Below are positions 1 to 11,618 of a stretch of 64,000 nucleotides of DNA, piece after piece. A model generated the notes under the pieces. That model made no database searches, was not told where the DNA came from, and was given only the letters and a program-made list of their open reading frames with translations. Made by a program: the position numbers and the translations under genes. How positions within the stretch are numbered: position 1 is the stretch's first letter; every line of letters begins with the position of its first letter. Origin of the DNA: Papio anubis (taxonomy: Eukaryota; Chordata; Mammalia; Primates; Cercopithecidae); the NCBI RefSeq assembly GCF_008728515.1, contig NC_044984.1, positions 89,947,181 to 90,011,180 on the forward strand, in the 5' to 3' direction.

Positions 1-341
1 TATACTGACCAGAATTAGCTTATCATCCATATTCACACTGTCAGGAATTGGGCCATTTGAATTTGCAAATTGTATATAGTTGGCACTAAATCAGTTGTGG
101 AAATTGGGTCTGTGAAAGGATTGTTTGTTCAACATTTGATGAATATTTATGTAGCATTCCTAGGTGTCAGTCTCTTTATAGTAGGCTCTAGGGGTGGAAT
201 TGTGAACAAAGTTCGTAGGGGGAAGCAGAAGGACCAAAAAGTGCAAAGGAGCTAAAGCAAGGCAAGGTTAGATAAGGACTGCCAGGGGCTACTTCATGTT
301 GCTGTTTAATCAGGTAGAAACTTCAAGAGATGGTAATTGTA

Positions 342-636
342 GGCTGGGCTCGGTGCCTCAGGCCTGTTAATCCCAACACTTTGAGAGACCAACGCAGGCA
401 GATCACCTGAGGTCAGGAGGTTGAAACCAATCTGGCCAACATAGTGAAACGTCGTCTCTACTAAAAATACAAAAATTAGCCAGGTATGGTGGCACGTGCC
501 TGTAGTCCCACCTACTCGGGAGGCTGAGGCAGGAGAATCGCTTGAACCTGGGAAGCGGAGGTTGCAGTGAGGCAAGATCACACCACTGCACTCTAGCCTG
601 GCAACAGAGAGAGACTCTGTCTCAAAAAGAGAGAGC
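342..636 (+). mobile_element. Alu (sense) in METAP2 intron
   Basis: Diverged body with an exact TSD GAGATGGTAATTGT at 327-340 and 637-650. It lies about 50 bases upstream of the exon acceptor. Confidence 0.95.
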
Positions 637-701
637 GAGATGGTAATTGTGATTCGTTCTGAATTTTTCTTCTTTCTCTCCCCTTGACCCTTATTTTTCA
701 G

Positions 702-817
702 GAAGGAGAAGTATATGCAATTGAAACCTTTGGTAGTACAGGAAAAGGTGTTGTTCATGATGATATGGAATGTTCACATTACATGAAAAATTTTGATGTT
801 GGACATGTGCCAATAAG
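702..817 (+). CDS. METAP2: METAP2 penultimate coding exon
   Basis: The exon follows a pyrimidine-rich acceptor ending TTTTTCAG and precedes a GTGAG donor. It holds 38 whole codons plus two bases (phase 2). The translation starts EGEVYAIETFGSTGKG and ends GHVPI plus a split Arg. Counting back from the C-terminus of a 478-residue protein makes this residues 357-395. The Glu of the YAIETF motif is then Glu364, one of the conserved dinuclear-metal ligands of the pita-bread fold. An old Alu lies about 50 bases upstream of the acceptor. The residue numbers assume the human protein length. Confidence 0.97.
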
Positions 818-1518
818 GTGAGAGAGGAGCCAGTGGAATTTATGTGGCTAATGAGCATCTCTTCTGAATTAACAGCATTTTTTAAAAAAGTGGCATGCAT
901 ACAAAATAGTATATTCATTAAATGTAGAGTTCTGTAGCCCAACAGTAAGAAAAAAAAATAGCCTTTTAAACATTTTAACTGAGATAAAAATTACACACAC
1001 ACACACACACACACAACGTGCTGTCTTCAAGTCTGGTTTCTGATAATCATAAATATCAGAGATTATTTTGCTAGCATTTCTAGGTTTTTGGTTTAATATT
1101 TTCCCATTGGTAAACTTCCATTTACAATGTCTTTCAATTTACATTGAATTTTTTTAACATTTGAAGATGATTGAAGTCTGGATTTACATCTTTTATATGC
1201 AGGTCTTTGAGCTTGCTGCACACAAAAGGAAATTCCCGTAATACCCTGTAGTTAGGTCTGTACTGGGGAATATAACACACATAGACATGTAAACACTATA
1301 AGATAGATGGCTTCCAGCTGGTGTCCTATTCAGCTGCCATCTATAATTAGGTATGGCCTATTATACATTCTGGCTTTTGATTGTTGAAAGAGCAACTTTA
1401 AATAAAAGTTTTTGGACTTCAACTGCTAAGACACAGCTAAGGTCTGGGCTTTTCTTAATGAGGGAAATCAGTTCGTAACTCTTTTGCCAACAATTAATTT
1501 TGGATTTTCTCCTCTTAG
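818..1518 (+). other. METAP2: METAP2 last intron
   Basis: A 701-base GT-AG intron. Apart from the (AC)n microsatellite at 993-1015 and A/T-rich sequence I see no gene or recognisable repeat in it. Confidence 0.85.
993..1015. repeat. (AC)n microsatellite
   Basis: About eleven AC units in the METAP2 last intron. Confidence 0.95.
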
Positions 1519-1771
1519 GCTTCCAAGAACAAAACACTTATTAAATGTCATCAATGAAAACTTTGGCACCCTTGCCTTCTGCCGCAGATGGCTGGATCGC
1601 TTGGGAGAAAGTAAATACTTGATGGCTCTGAAGAATCTGTGTGACTTGGGCATTGTAGATCCATATCCACCATTATGTGACATTAAAGGATCATATACAG
1701 CGCAATTTGAACATACCATCCTGTTGCGTCCAACATGTAAAGAAGTTGTCAGCAGAGGAGATGACTATTAA
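1519..1771 (+). CDS. METAP2: METAP2 terminal coding exon
   Basis: The acceptor TCCTCTTAG is followed by one base that completes the split Arg, then 83 codons and TAA at 1769-1771. The translation begins LPRTKHLLNV and ends EVVSRGDDY, the known C-terminus of MetAP2. The QFEHT motif carries the last metal-binding glutamate (Glu459 in human numbering). Frame and length match the preceding exon (116 + 253 bases). There is no frameshift or premature stop. Confidence 0.97.
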
Positions 1772-2210
1772 ACTTAGTCCAAAGCCACCTCAACACCTTT
1801 ATTTTCTAAGCTTTGTTGGAAAACATTATACCAGAATTAATTTGCAACATGTTGTCTGTTTTAACAGTGGACCCATGTAATACTTTTATCCATATTTAAA
1901 AAAGAAGGAATTTGATCAAAGGCAAACCATCTAATGTAATTAACCAACGAAAAAGCTTTCAGGACTTTTAAATGCTAACTGTTTTTCCCCTTCCTGTCTA
2001 GGACAATGCTATAAAGCTCAAGTTAGTTAGGAATGACTTATACGTTTTGTTTTGAATACCTAAGAGATACTTTTTGGATATTTATATTGCCATATTCTTA
2101 CTTGAATGCTTTGAATGACTACATCCAGTTCTGCACCTATACCCTCTGGTGTTGCTTTTTAACCTTCCTGGAATCCATTTTCTAAAAAATAAAGACATTT
2201 TCAGATCTGA
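1772..2210 (+). other. METAP2: METAP2 3' UTR (short form)
   Basis: A/T-rich sequence runs from the TAA to just past a canonical AATAAA. It contains no Alu. A longer alternative UTR cannot be excluded. Confidence 0.8.
2188..2193 (+). terminator. METAP2: METAP2 poly(A) signal AATAAA
   Basis: Canonical hexamer about 420 bases after the stop codon, in the context CTAAAAAATAAAGACATTTTC. Cleavage is expected about 10-25 bases downstream. Confidence 0.8.
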
Positions 2211-3948
2211 GAGCTACATCTCAATGTTTGTGGTTATAATTCTGGACAGGATAAATAGCTAAACTTAATGTAGGCAAATGCAGAGACATGTATCTGAAAT
2301 GTAGACCTCTACACTGAGACTTTGGTGGCATAGTGGCTAAAACAAGATCTACACATGCATAAAGAGGGACAAACACCTTTTCTTCATAAATACACAGCTT
2401 TAGGAATATTTCACCATTCTTTATAGGACATAGTAGTCCTTGTGTTTTTTTCCCCTGACATTGGAAAGATGTGCTAATTGAAACTTGACTTAGGAACATT
2501 GTGCCAACTCGAAACCTTGATTTGGTGAAAATCTCAACGTTTAGATCCTTTTTATCAGGGAGTGTATTGAGCTTGCTCAGAAAACCAAAAGGGCATCAAA
2601 GCCACAAAAGGAAAGAAGAAAAAAAAAACTCCCATGTTTGGATCTTGTTCTAGTTAGAAAAATTAAGTTGAAATTATTGGACTTTTTCATTCATGAGGCA
2701 AATGCTGTAGTACGTCGCCCTTTGACAGGTTTGGATTTTTAACATTACTGGTGGTATTTCAGGAAGTGAGGTGACAGTTACTTTCCTTATAGCGGCTAAG
2801 TGTATTAAGTTGAATGTAACAATCATAATATTAATTTGTTTGAACTGAGGCCCACTACTGATTCTTTAACAAATTGCTTGAATTCTTATATGTAAATAAT
2901 TTTATGGGAATGTTCCATCATAATTTCTAAATCGTTTATATACCAAGGTAGCCTTAATTTGTGTATGTTTCAGTACAATGAGATTTTATTGCCTCTGGGA
3001 TGCTGTTTAGTTTGTATTTTGTTAAACATTTTTATCTTAGGAAGAGAAACCTATGACTTCTGTACCTAGATCATCTGTTACATTAAAAAGCTGTTCTTTC
3101 AGCATTAGAGCTATAAATGAATGTTATCTTGTGGGGAAACAATCTAGGTTTTAGCTGTATGAGCTATATTTATTATGGTGCTAATGTTTAATAGCCACAT
3201 TTGACTAACTTCTCCATTTTCTGTGATGCTGTGGCTGGCAGCAGAGCTCGCCAGTTCATGCCTGGACATACTGTCAGGGCTGGGCCCTCCAGCTCTCTCC
3301 TTTGGGGTTGAGTCCATATCTTTTGATGCGGAAGCATAAAGCAAGAATCTTGATTTCTAAACCCGGGAATTTTAGAATTGACCTTTATGAGTGAAGACTT
3401 TTGGAGCTTTTAAAGATCTTGGCAGTCATGATCTCAAACCAATTAGGAGCTCCAAGCTCCCTTCCCAGGTAACTGTTGGGAACAGTGGCATCACTGTATG
3501 CCCTTGTAATGGCTGGAAGGGACGCGATCTTGTAAATAGGAAAGCCGTCACTTAAATTGTATTGTTTGCTTATTAGCCATGTATCTCTTAAAATTTTGTT
3601 ATGTTTACAACGATGTACCTTATTGGCAACAAATTATTAGTTTGATGTTTAACAATAGTGCCTTTAGTAAATTATTTTACAACTAAAACATGTTGTTTTT
3701 TGTTAGATCAACTTAGCAGAATGTAGACATCCACACTGAGATTTAAGATACATAGTAAGAAATCTAAGTTTCTGTTTATTTAGGTTTTAATTTTATTGTT
3801 GGTATTTTGAGATATTTTTCACACTAAAATTTAGTGGAAAGTACTAACAGATTTCCCATATCCCCCAATAATATCCTCCTTCTCCAAGCCTCCCCCCATA
3901 GGTGTTAGTTTTAAGGGATTAAAAAGTAAAGGGTTAAGTCACTTTCTC

Positions 3949-4245
3949 TTTTTTTTTTTTTTTTCAGACAGAATCTCGCTCTGTCACTCAGGCTGGAGTG
4001 CAGTGGCGTGATCTCAGCTCACTGCAACTGGGTTCAAGCTATTCTCCTGCCTCAGCCTCCCGAGTAGCTGGACTACAGATGCGTGCTACTACACCTGGCT
4101 AATGTTTTCTGTTTGTATTTTTAGTAGAGATGGGGTTTCACTGTGTTAGCCAGGATGGTCTCGATCTCCTGACCTTGTGATCCACCCGCCTCGGCCTCCC
4201 AAACTGCTGGGATTACATTACAGGCATGAGCCATGGCGCCCGGCC
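3949..4245 (-). mobile_element. Alu (antisense), convergent intergenic region
   Basis: Poly(T), CAGACAGAATCTCGC, ends GGCGCCCGGCC. Has a small TTACATTACAGG duplication. Confidence 0.95.
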
Positions 4246-4862
4246 TCTTGTATATTTTTATATTGAAATAAGTACAAGCAATGATACCATTACAAATAGT
4301 TCAGGAGTTTTTACAATAATTCCATTAAAATGACGTGCTAAAATGTATAACATGTTAAAAATAGTCCTTGAAACTAGGAAAGAGTAGATGCTGGTATCTT
4401 GACCACGTAAATTTTTAATGAGGTATTAAGTGTGTAACAGTTGAGGTAACGACTTGCATAGGTATTATGAACAATTTTAAACACAGCCATTTAATATTCC
4501 AGATGTGTTTTTGGCACAAATGATTTGTCTGTTCAGTGATAAAAGTCTCATTGCACTTCAGCTAACCCAGATGACTTGTTATTTACTGGTAGAGATCTCT
4601 TTCAAGTTTGTACTTACAGATGATCACTACTGGTGAACAGCATTCTACAGGATATTATCTTTCACTAAGACTTCAACCTGCAAATAAACCCACTTATAAA
4701 AAAAGGATACATGATCTTCCTGTGGTTAACAGAGCTTAGATACATAGCTGGTCTGCAGATTAGTTGATTCTGCCCTCTCCAAACAAGATAAAGTTAGCAG
4801 CAACAGGACTTTAAAGAAATCCAGTGAGATTATCAGAGAAGAACAAAAAGAGTGACTCACGG

Positions 4863-4890
4863 CTTTTTTTTTTTTTTTTTTTTTTTTTTT
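4863..4890. repeat. poly(T) tract
   Basis: About 28 consecutive T, with no Alu body attached on either side. Confidence 0.9.
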
Positions 4891-5083
4891 GCAAGTTTAG
4901 ATAGCTTTTAATTTTTTTAATGCTCAGGGCCAGTGTTTTAAGAGGCTCCTACCTAGTAGTCACATAATCCTAGCAAGAGTAAATCAAACTTTAGTTATTT
5001 AGGAGAATGAGATGCTAGACATAATAGTCCAGTTGCCAATTTTGAACACTTTTTTGCCCTGTAATTTTTTCTCTTCAAGACTC

Positions 5084-5089
5084 TTTATT
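5084..5089 (-). terminator. USP44: candidate USP44 poly(A) signal
   Basis: TTTATT on + reads AATAAA on -, about 890 bases beyond the stop. Other hexamers further left are possible. Confidence 0.5.
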
Positions 5090-5828
5090 CCTTTGAACTA
5101 AAAAATACATATAAAGTTTTAAGAGATCTAATGTCATCAGACATTATAAAATGAACTCATTCCCAAGGTAAACTATTTGAATAACATCATATACTGGTTT
5201 GCTAAATTCAGACTTTTTATGACTGCTTAATTTTTAGACTTCTGGACAAACCTGTTTGCTGCCAGACAAAAATCATAAATCCCAGGCATCATTTTTTCAT
5301 GTCCATAGTTCCAAAGGTCACTTAAATATACTATTTGTAAAGCTGCCATTTTCATTTATAGTTTGACTATGCCAAAAATAAAGAGCAATTACTAAAACAA
5401 TTTTGGGGTTACATTAACCAAAATAATGTCTATTACAAGGCCTGTTAACACACAAAGCCTCAGAAATACCAGTGAGTGTGACTGAAGAATATTTAGGTGA
5501 TAACTTGACATGTCACTTCAATAACTCCAACGGGCAAGGTAACTTCAATATACAAATGAAAGAAAGACTATTAGTGACCAAGCAAAGTCTAATTTTCCAT
5601 CTATTAAGAATTTGTATAGAAAATACCTGAAAAAGATAACACATGTATATAAAATGATGCCACTCGAACTTTGTTGGTAGAAGATTGCACAAATTCATGA
5701 TCCGAGCCAATTAAGACATAAAAATATAAAAGAGGTAACATCAGTCTGAGGTAAACACCAAAAGTTTAAAACTCCAAATATTTGAAAAAAGTAGTTACCT
5801 TCAGTTGATATACACATTTATACTTTGT

Positions 5829-5850
5829 AAAAAAAAAAAAAAAAAAAAAA
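5829..5850. repeat. poly(A) tract in USP44 3' UTR region
   Basis: About 22 A on the + strand (poly-T in the USP44 transcript). Confidence 0.9.
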
Positions 5851-5978
5851 TTGTAGTTAGATATAAAATGTATAAATGTAGTATATACACTGATTCATAA
5901 GAAAAGTTTAAAATGGTACATCAGTCTTTTTAAAAGTATATATATAAATCACAGGAAGAAAACCCCATTGTCTTTGGA

Positions 5979-6178
5979 TCAGCTAAGGATTTCATTAGAC
6001 GAGGTATCAGCGTCTTCATTGGGATGTTGGCTCCCGAACAGGAGCTCTGGAGGCAAAAGTTTAGAATGTCCATTCTCAGTGACTCGTTGGGTATAAAACA
6101 AGATATAAGCTTGCGCCTTGCATACTTCATCCATAGTGCACATGCTTAGCTTGGAATCATTGCAGTGTACCCAGAACC
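5979..6178 (-). CDS. USP44: USP44 last coding exon (exon 6)
   Basis: The acceptor CACTCTAG is followed by two bases completing Gly647, then residues 648-712 and TGA (5979-5981). It begins FWVHCNDSKLS. The Asn/Asp pair (653/654) in this motif supplies the third member of the USP catalytic triad and orients the histidine encoded in the previous exon. The tail ends with TSSNEILS. This exon is split across the first two frames of the antisense reading and is easily missed by ORF searches because it is short. Confidence 0.96.
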
Positions 6179-6440
6179 CTAGAGTGAAGCACAGAAATAC
6201 ACTTATGAAGGGACTTTATAAAATTCTAGTAGGAATTGAGTGAGAAGCTTTTTCTGAAGGGAAAATAATTTTCTAGCCAATTCATTTTTCTTTAACAAGA
6301 AATATAGATTGGGTAGTGTTACCTTGGAATTATCTACCTTTAATCTAGAAGTAGCTTAAGTTTACACAGCATGTGACTGATTAGAGTACCTGACACTATT
6401 TATTCCTTGTGTAAATCTACCAGTTAATGCTTTTGCCACT

Positions 6441-7209
6441 AATCATACAGGATGATCATCCCTAATTCCAAAATCTGGCCGGGCGCAGTGGCTCACGCCT
6501 GTAATCCCAGTACTTTGGGAGGCTGAGGCAGGTGGATCACCTGAGGCCAGGAGTTAGAGACCAGTCTGGCCAACATGGCGAAACCCTGTCTCTACTAAAA
6601 ATTACAAAAATTAGCTGGGCGTGGTGGTGCGTGTCTGTACTCCCAGCTACTCAGGAGGCTGAAGCAAGAGAATAGAATGGCTTGAACCTGGGAGGTGGAG
6701 GTTGCAGTGAGCAAGGATTGTGCAGCTGCCCTCCAGCCTGGGTGATAGGCTGTCTCAAAAAAAAAAAAAGAATCCAAAACCAAAACTTTTTGTGCCAACG
6801 TGGTGTCATAAGTAACCCTGAACACATTTTTTTCCACTGTATTAATGTCTTTTTTTACTGTGAAACTTATGTGCACATAAGTATAATGCACTTATGTACA
6901 TTACATGCACATAAGTATGCTAATGACTGCTTATCATTAGCATATAAATCAGCCAGGAATTATGCTGATGCCAAACCACCAGACTGTCTGAGACAGTGAC
7001 ACCTTTGTTTGCTGATTGCTCAATGTACACAAACTTACGAAACTTGCATTATTTAAAGTGTTGTAGAAAATTATCTTTAGGCAATGTGTACAAGGTGTAT
7101 ATGGGTCCCATCCCTACAATACCTCATAATGTCTATGCAAAAAAATCCAAAATTCAAAACACATATGGTCCCAAGCATTTTAGACAAGGTATACTCAATC
7201 TGTATTAAA
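6441..7209. mobile_element. Tigger-like DNA transposon remnant, split by an Alu
   Basis: The ends form imperfect terminal inverted repeats beginning TACAG (left TACAGGATGATCATCCCTAA, right end read in reverse TACAGATTGAGTATACC). Inside are the repeated CCAAAA and CAAAAC motifs and a segment near 7080-7200 typical of non-autonomous TcMar-Tigger elements. An Alu at 6477-6770 interrupts it. The family name is not certain. Confidence 0.6.
6477..6770 (+). mobile_element. Alu (sense), inside the Tigger-like element
   Basis: GGCCGGGCG start and A13 tail. Flanks repeat AATCCAAAA-like sequence. Confidence 0.95.
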
Positions 7210-7219
7210 AAGCAAATTG

Positions 7220-7487
7220 GGTCGGGCATGATGGCTCATGCCTGTAATCCCAGCATTTTGGGAGACCAAGGCTGTCAGATCACTTATGGCCAGGAGTTCA
7301 AGACCAGCCTGTCCAACATGGTGAAACCCCGTCTCTACTAAAAATATAAAAATTAGCCAGGCGTGGTGGTGCACACCTGCAATCCCAGCTACTCGGGAGG
7401 CTGAGGTTGCAGTGAGCCAAGATCATGCTGCTGCACTCTAGCCGGGGGGAAAGAGTGAGACTCCGTCTCAAAAACAAACAAAAAAAG
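7220..7487 (+). mobile_element. Alu (sense), shortened
   Basis: Both arms are recognisable. A deletion in the right arm removes the GCAGGAGAATC stretch. The tail is A/C-interrupted. Confidence 0.93.
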
Positions 7488-7655
7488 CCAATAGTGTACA
7501 ACTAACTTGGTAGTTTTTGGTAGTTCAGTGTGGAGTTACGTTGGTGGATTATCGGGCTTCTTGTCCTCACCTATTTCTGTTTGGGGTGTGTTGGGTGGGG
7601 GTGGGGAGTTGGAAGTTCATTCTTTGTTCAACAGTAAGTATCAAAAGGGAAAGTA

Positions 7656-8258
7656 AGGCTGGGTGTGGTGGCTCCTCTGTAATCCCAGCATTTTGGGAGG
7701 CAGAGGCGGGCGGATCACAAGGTCAGGAGTTCAAGACTATCCTGGTTAACACGGTGAAACCCCGTCTCTACTGAAAATACAAAAAATTATCCGGGTGTGG
7801 CCGGGTGCAGTGGCTCAAGCCTGTAATCCCAGCACTTTGGGAGGCCGAGACGGGCGGATCACGAGGTCAGGAGATCGAGACCATCCTGGCTAACACGGTG
7901 AAACCCGGTCTCTACTAAAATACAAAAAAAATTAGCCGGGCGAGGTGGCGGCGCCTGTACTCCCAGCTACTCGGGAGGCTGAGGCAGGAGAATGGCGTGA
8001 ACCTGGGAGGCGGAGCTTGCAGTGAGCTGAGATCCGGCCACTGCACTCCAGCCTGGGCAACAGAGCCAGACTCCGTCTCAAAAAAAAAAAAAAAAAATTA
8101 TCCGGGTATGGTGGCACATGCCTGTAGTCCCAGCTACTAGGGAGGCTGAGGCAGGAGAACTGCTTGAACCTGGGAGGCAGAGGTCGCAGTGGGCCAAGAT
8201 CGTGCCACTGCACTCCAGCCTGGGTGACAGAGCGAGACTTCATCTCAAAAAAAAAAAA
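7656..8258 (+). mobile_element. outer Alu of a nested pair (7656-7798 and 8098-8258)
   Basis: The left part ends at AAAATTATCCGGGTGT and the right part resumes with AAAATTATCCGGGTATGG. Between them a complete second Alu is inserted in the same orientation, with a TSD of about 18 bases taken from the outer element. Confidence 0.95.
7799..8097 (+). mobile_element. inner AluY-type element (young)
   Basis: Near-consensus full-length Alu with the variants GGCTCAAGCC and GATCCGGCCACTGC, which I associate with Old World monkey AluY lineages. Confidence 0.93.
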
Positions 8259-8747
8259 GGTGGGGAGGGGGGAGTAAAAAATGAAATCTCAATCCCATCA
8301 CTTTTGCTAGAACTAGACTACCCTAGAAAACGGAAAAGTGAGTTTTGTATGTTAAACTTGAACAGTGCTTGTTCCAAATATCTGTGATCCCCCAGTTCAT
8401 TAGGTGCGCTATTTCTTTAACAAAATTAACTGAAGTAAACCAGTAAACATACGATCTGCTTTTTGAAGTGTGTCTTTAAGAAAAGTTAACATTCTGACTT
8501 TTAGTTGGCAACAAGACTATCCTCATTATTATATTCTTCCAGCCCTTAGTCAAAAGTACTGCAAAACCTACAGAAAATATTTCATGCATCAACTCTCATG
8601 TTTTAGTATCTGCAGAGGTATTCTCCCTAAGAAAGTAAGTGGTCAAGTAGTTTTGTTTATGATTTAGTAGTCAATTTAGAAATCGTTAAAGCCTGAACTC
8701 CAGCCTCCAAGTCCAACCCAAGATAAAATACTTTTTCTTATCTATAC

Positions 8748-8953
8748 CTCCTTCAGAATTATAGCAGTAGGCAGTGTAGTGCCCTGAGCCAAATCCTTTC
8801 CCATGGTGCATCACCACCGCAGACAAGTCATAGATAAAGCATTCTGGTCTGAGGGATTTCAGGGTCTCCCTGCAGCAATAGGGCTCCATGTTTAAGATTT
8901 CCTCAAAGCCAACATGAACACCAATCTTCTCTCGGTTATTACGTCCTGACCAC
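8748..8953 (-). CDS. USP44: USP44 exon 5 (catalytic His box)
   Basis: Acceptor TTGTTCACAG, donor GTATAG. The first base completes Arg578, then residues 579-646, and the last base starts Gly647. It encodes WSGRNNREK, then the His box HHGKGFGSGHYTAYCYN. The His of GSGHYTAY is residue 636, the general base of the USP triad. Open reading continues into the intron for a few codons, but the match with the USP family stops at the donor. Confidence 0.97.
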
Positions 8954-9257
8954 CTGTGAACAAACCAGTGTGAAATTATCAACACAATTAAGGGAAAATA
9001 ACCATGTACTAGGTCTAGACACTTGTAACAGATGACCCCAGGCAGTATGGAATACAAAGTAGCATATGTAATATAAAATTATTTCAATGCTGAAGTTGGC
9101 TATAAACGGAGAAGTTTTGGCTTATTTTGCCTTCTTGTAGTTAGATGATAATGTAGGGAAAAAAAATTAACTTTTGAGAAAGTATTGCCTTATGGGGGCA
9201 TTTACCCCCTAACAGGTAAAAGTGAAGGCCACAAAAGGGTTGGGGTTTTTTTGTTTT

Positions 9258-9532
9258 TCGTTGTTTTAAAGATGGAGTCTCGCTCTGTTACACAAGCTGG
9301 AGTGCAGTGGCGCGATCTTGGCTTACTGCAGCCTCTGCCTCTCAGGTTCAAGCCATTCTCCTGCTGGGACTGCAGGTGTGCGCCATCATGCCTGGCTAAT
9401 TTTTGTATTTTTAGTAGAGACAGGACTTCACCATGTTGGCCAGGCTGGTCTTGAACTCCTGACCGCAAGTGATTCGCCTGCCTTGGATTCCAAAGCGCTG
9501 GGATTACAGGTGTGAGCCACTGTGCCCAGCCC
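9258..9532 (-). mobile_element. Alu (antisense)
   Basis: Has an internal deletion of the CCTCAGCCTCCCGAGTAG segment. Flanks share ACCAAAGGGTTTTT-like sequence. Confidence 0.93.
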
Positions 9533-10234
9533 CACCAAAGGGTTTTTAATTCCTTATTGTCTTGCCAGGATATGAAGAGGGTATCCCAGATGGGAGCTAC
9601 AATCTGGATCTTTCTTGGCAAGGTATGGAGGAAAACAAAACAGGGCACCTCTAATTCCTCAGAATACTTCAGAGATTTTCAGACTAAAACAACAGGAACT
9701 GTGTCCCCTTGCTGTGTGTAAGTCAGCACAACCACCCACTGGTGACAGAACTGAAAGAACACCCTTATCCTGTCATTTTCTCAGTCTGTTGCTCATACTT
9801 CCCCTTACTGGATCTCAGCATGGCAAGCAATGTGTTTATCAATACACATAATGAGTTGGTCCTATGAGGGGAAAATAATGTAACGTGGTAGTTCAAGAGA
9901 TTATAATCCGGTTTGTGGTAGTATGGTACAGAGACAAGGCAGACATAGATAAAAATATAGTAGTAAAGTACTAAAACATGAACTTCAGACAAATAACAGC
10001 AGGTAGAGAACGGAGAGAGAGGAACACAGTTTTATGATGGAAAAAGAAAATGTGAAAATGCTTAGTCCAGTGTAAAATGGCATGGAACTAAAGATGAACC
10101 ATGCAAATTATGTTATCTGCTGGACCATAAGTCATATTCCAAACTCTCTGTGTGGTTGTGAAAAATATATTTGGTTTTCCTTCCAGTTTCCTAAGATAGA
10201 TCTCCTAAAATTCTTGGAATCTCTGGAGTGTCTT

Positions 10235-10531
10235 GGCTGGGTGCGGTGACTCACGCTTGTAATCCCAGCACTTTGGGAGGCTGAGGTGGGCGGATCACCT
10301 GAGGTCAGGAGTTCAAGACTAGCCTGGCCAACATGGTGAAACCCCGTCTCTACTAAAAATACAAAAATTAGCCAGGCATGGTGGCGCATGCCCATAATCC
10401 CAGCTACTGGGGAGGCTGAGGCAGGATAATCACTTGAACCCAGGAGGCGGAGGTTGCAGTGAGCTGAGATTGTGCCATTGCACTCCAGCCTGGGCAGCAA
10501 GAGCTAAACTCTGGCTCAAAAAAAAAAAAAG
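10235..10531 (+). mobile_element. Alu (sense)
   Basis: Full length with A13 tail. The short TSD AGTGTCTT occurs on both sides. Confidence 0.95.
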
Positions 10532-10532
10532 T

Positions 10533-11222
10533 GTCTTTTGTATGCTAATGAGACAACTAGTGGCTGGCAACCCCTAGATAGCTTCAGCATGTGGGCAAGT
10601 CACAGGAAAGACCCGGGAATGACTAGAGGATTGGGACTTTCGGCTTCCTTCCAAATACCGTCCCCAACCCCCAAAGGGAATGGGGCTGAATGATGTTATC
10701 AGTCATGCCTATGTACTGAAGCCTCCATAAAACCCCAAAAGGATGGGCTTCTGGAGCTTCCAGAGAGCTATCCATGCTGAGGTCCCTGGAGGGCGGCACC
10801 CCCAGGGAGGGTGTGGAACCTATACGCCCCTTCCCACAAGTCATGCCCTACACATGACTTCCGTCTGGCTGTTCATATGGATCCTTGAAACTCTCCTTTG
10901 TAATAAAAGGGTAAACACGAAAGTTTCCCTGAGTTCTGTGGGGCGCTCTAGCAAATTGATCAAACGAGGGGAGCGTGGCTTGTGAGAATCCCATTAAATG
11001 TATAGCCAACAGGTTGGTCAGAATTTCCACAAACCTAGAGTTATGACTGGTGTCAGAAGTGGGGGTTAGTCTGGTGGGACTGAGCTCTCAATCTGTGGGG
11101 TCTGATGCTACCTCCAGGTAGACAGGGTTGGAAATGAGCTGAATAAGAGGATACCCAGCTCGCGCTCACTGCAGAGCTGATGACCTGCTTGGTGGGGAGA
11201 AATCTCCTACACATTTTGGTAA
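10533..11222 (+). mobile_element. solitary LTR-like element (family unresolved)
   Basis: About 690 bases with the layout of a retroviral LTR: a CCATAAAA TATA-like box at about 10726, an AATAAA at about 10901, and a repeated-looking 3' part (GGTGTCAGAAGTGGGGGTTAG). I recognise the style of an old mammalian endogenous retrovirus LTR but cannot name the family. No gag, pol or env reading frame adjoins it. Confidence 0.6.
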
Positions 11223-11297
11223 GCAGAGGTCACATTTGTATTCTCTGTTGTAAGAGTATGGTAGGAGAAACTGAGTTCGGTTTTTCCAATATCTCTC

Positions 11298-11450
11298 AGC
11301 CAGGTGCCGTGGCCCACGCCTGTAATCCCAGCACATTGGGAAGCTGAGGCGGGCAGACTGCCTGAGCTCAGGAGTTCCCAGATGAGCCTGGGCAATATGG
11401 CAAAACCCTGTCTCTACCAAAAAAAAAAAAAAAAAAGAAAGAAAGAAATA
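11298..11450 (+). mobile_element. Alu left-arm fragment (monomer)
   Basis: Only the left arm is present, ending CCTGTCTCTACC and an A18 tail that runs into (GAAA)n. Confidence 0.85.
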
Positions 11451-11618
11451 CAATAAACTGATGAAGAACAATAAGATAATATTATACCTAAAATTCCTAA
11501 TGGTTTGCTTCCGCAGAGGGGAAAGGAACAAGACTGACAGGCACGCACAGGAGACGTCTACGGTATTAGAAATATTCTGCCAGGCGCGGTGGCTCACGTC
11601 TGTAATTTCAACATTTTT

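Larger units (their letters stand above)
1..2210 (+). other. METAP2: METAP2 gene, 3' end (partial; starts upstream of window)
   Basis: The two exons in this segment translate to the C-terminal 122 residues of methionine aminopeptidase 2, a cytosolic, ribosome-associated metalloprotease that removes the initiator methionine from nascent proteins and is the target of fumagillin. Upstream exons lie outside the window. The gene converges on USP44, which is on the opposite strand. Splice junctions, stop codon and poly(A) signal are all intact, so this is the functional gene and not a processed copy. Confidence 0.97.
2211..5055. other. METAP2-USP44 convergent intergenic region
   Basis: Mostly unique A/T-rich DNA between the two 3' ends. 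It holds one antisense Alu (3949-4245) and a 28-base poly(T) run. The ORFs present are short and show no family resemblance. Parts could be extended 3' UTR of either gene, which sequence alone does not settle. Confidence 0.6.
5060..5978 (-). other. USP44: USP44 3' UTR (inferred end)
   Basis: Sequence downstream of the TGA, free of Alu, with a poly(A)/poly(T) run near 5830-5850. The end is set by the AATAAA on the - strand at 5084-5089. Confidence 0.6.
6179..8747 (-). other. USP44: USP44 intron 5
   Basis: GT-AG intron. It carries a Tigger-like transposon split by an Alu (about 6441-7209), a second Alu, and a nested Alu pair (7656-8258). The remaining few hundred bases near 8260-8740 show nothing recognisable. 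Confidence 0.85.

Noticed and set aside
1468..1719. ORF on the - strand opposite the last METAP2 exon.
   Set aside because: A shadow of the coding exon with no family resemblance.
10623..10844. A 73-codon ORF on the - strand as a possible retroviral gene.
   Set aside because: It lies within the LTR-like element, opposite its promoter and poly(A) signals, and matches no gag, pol or env feature.
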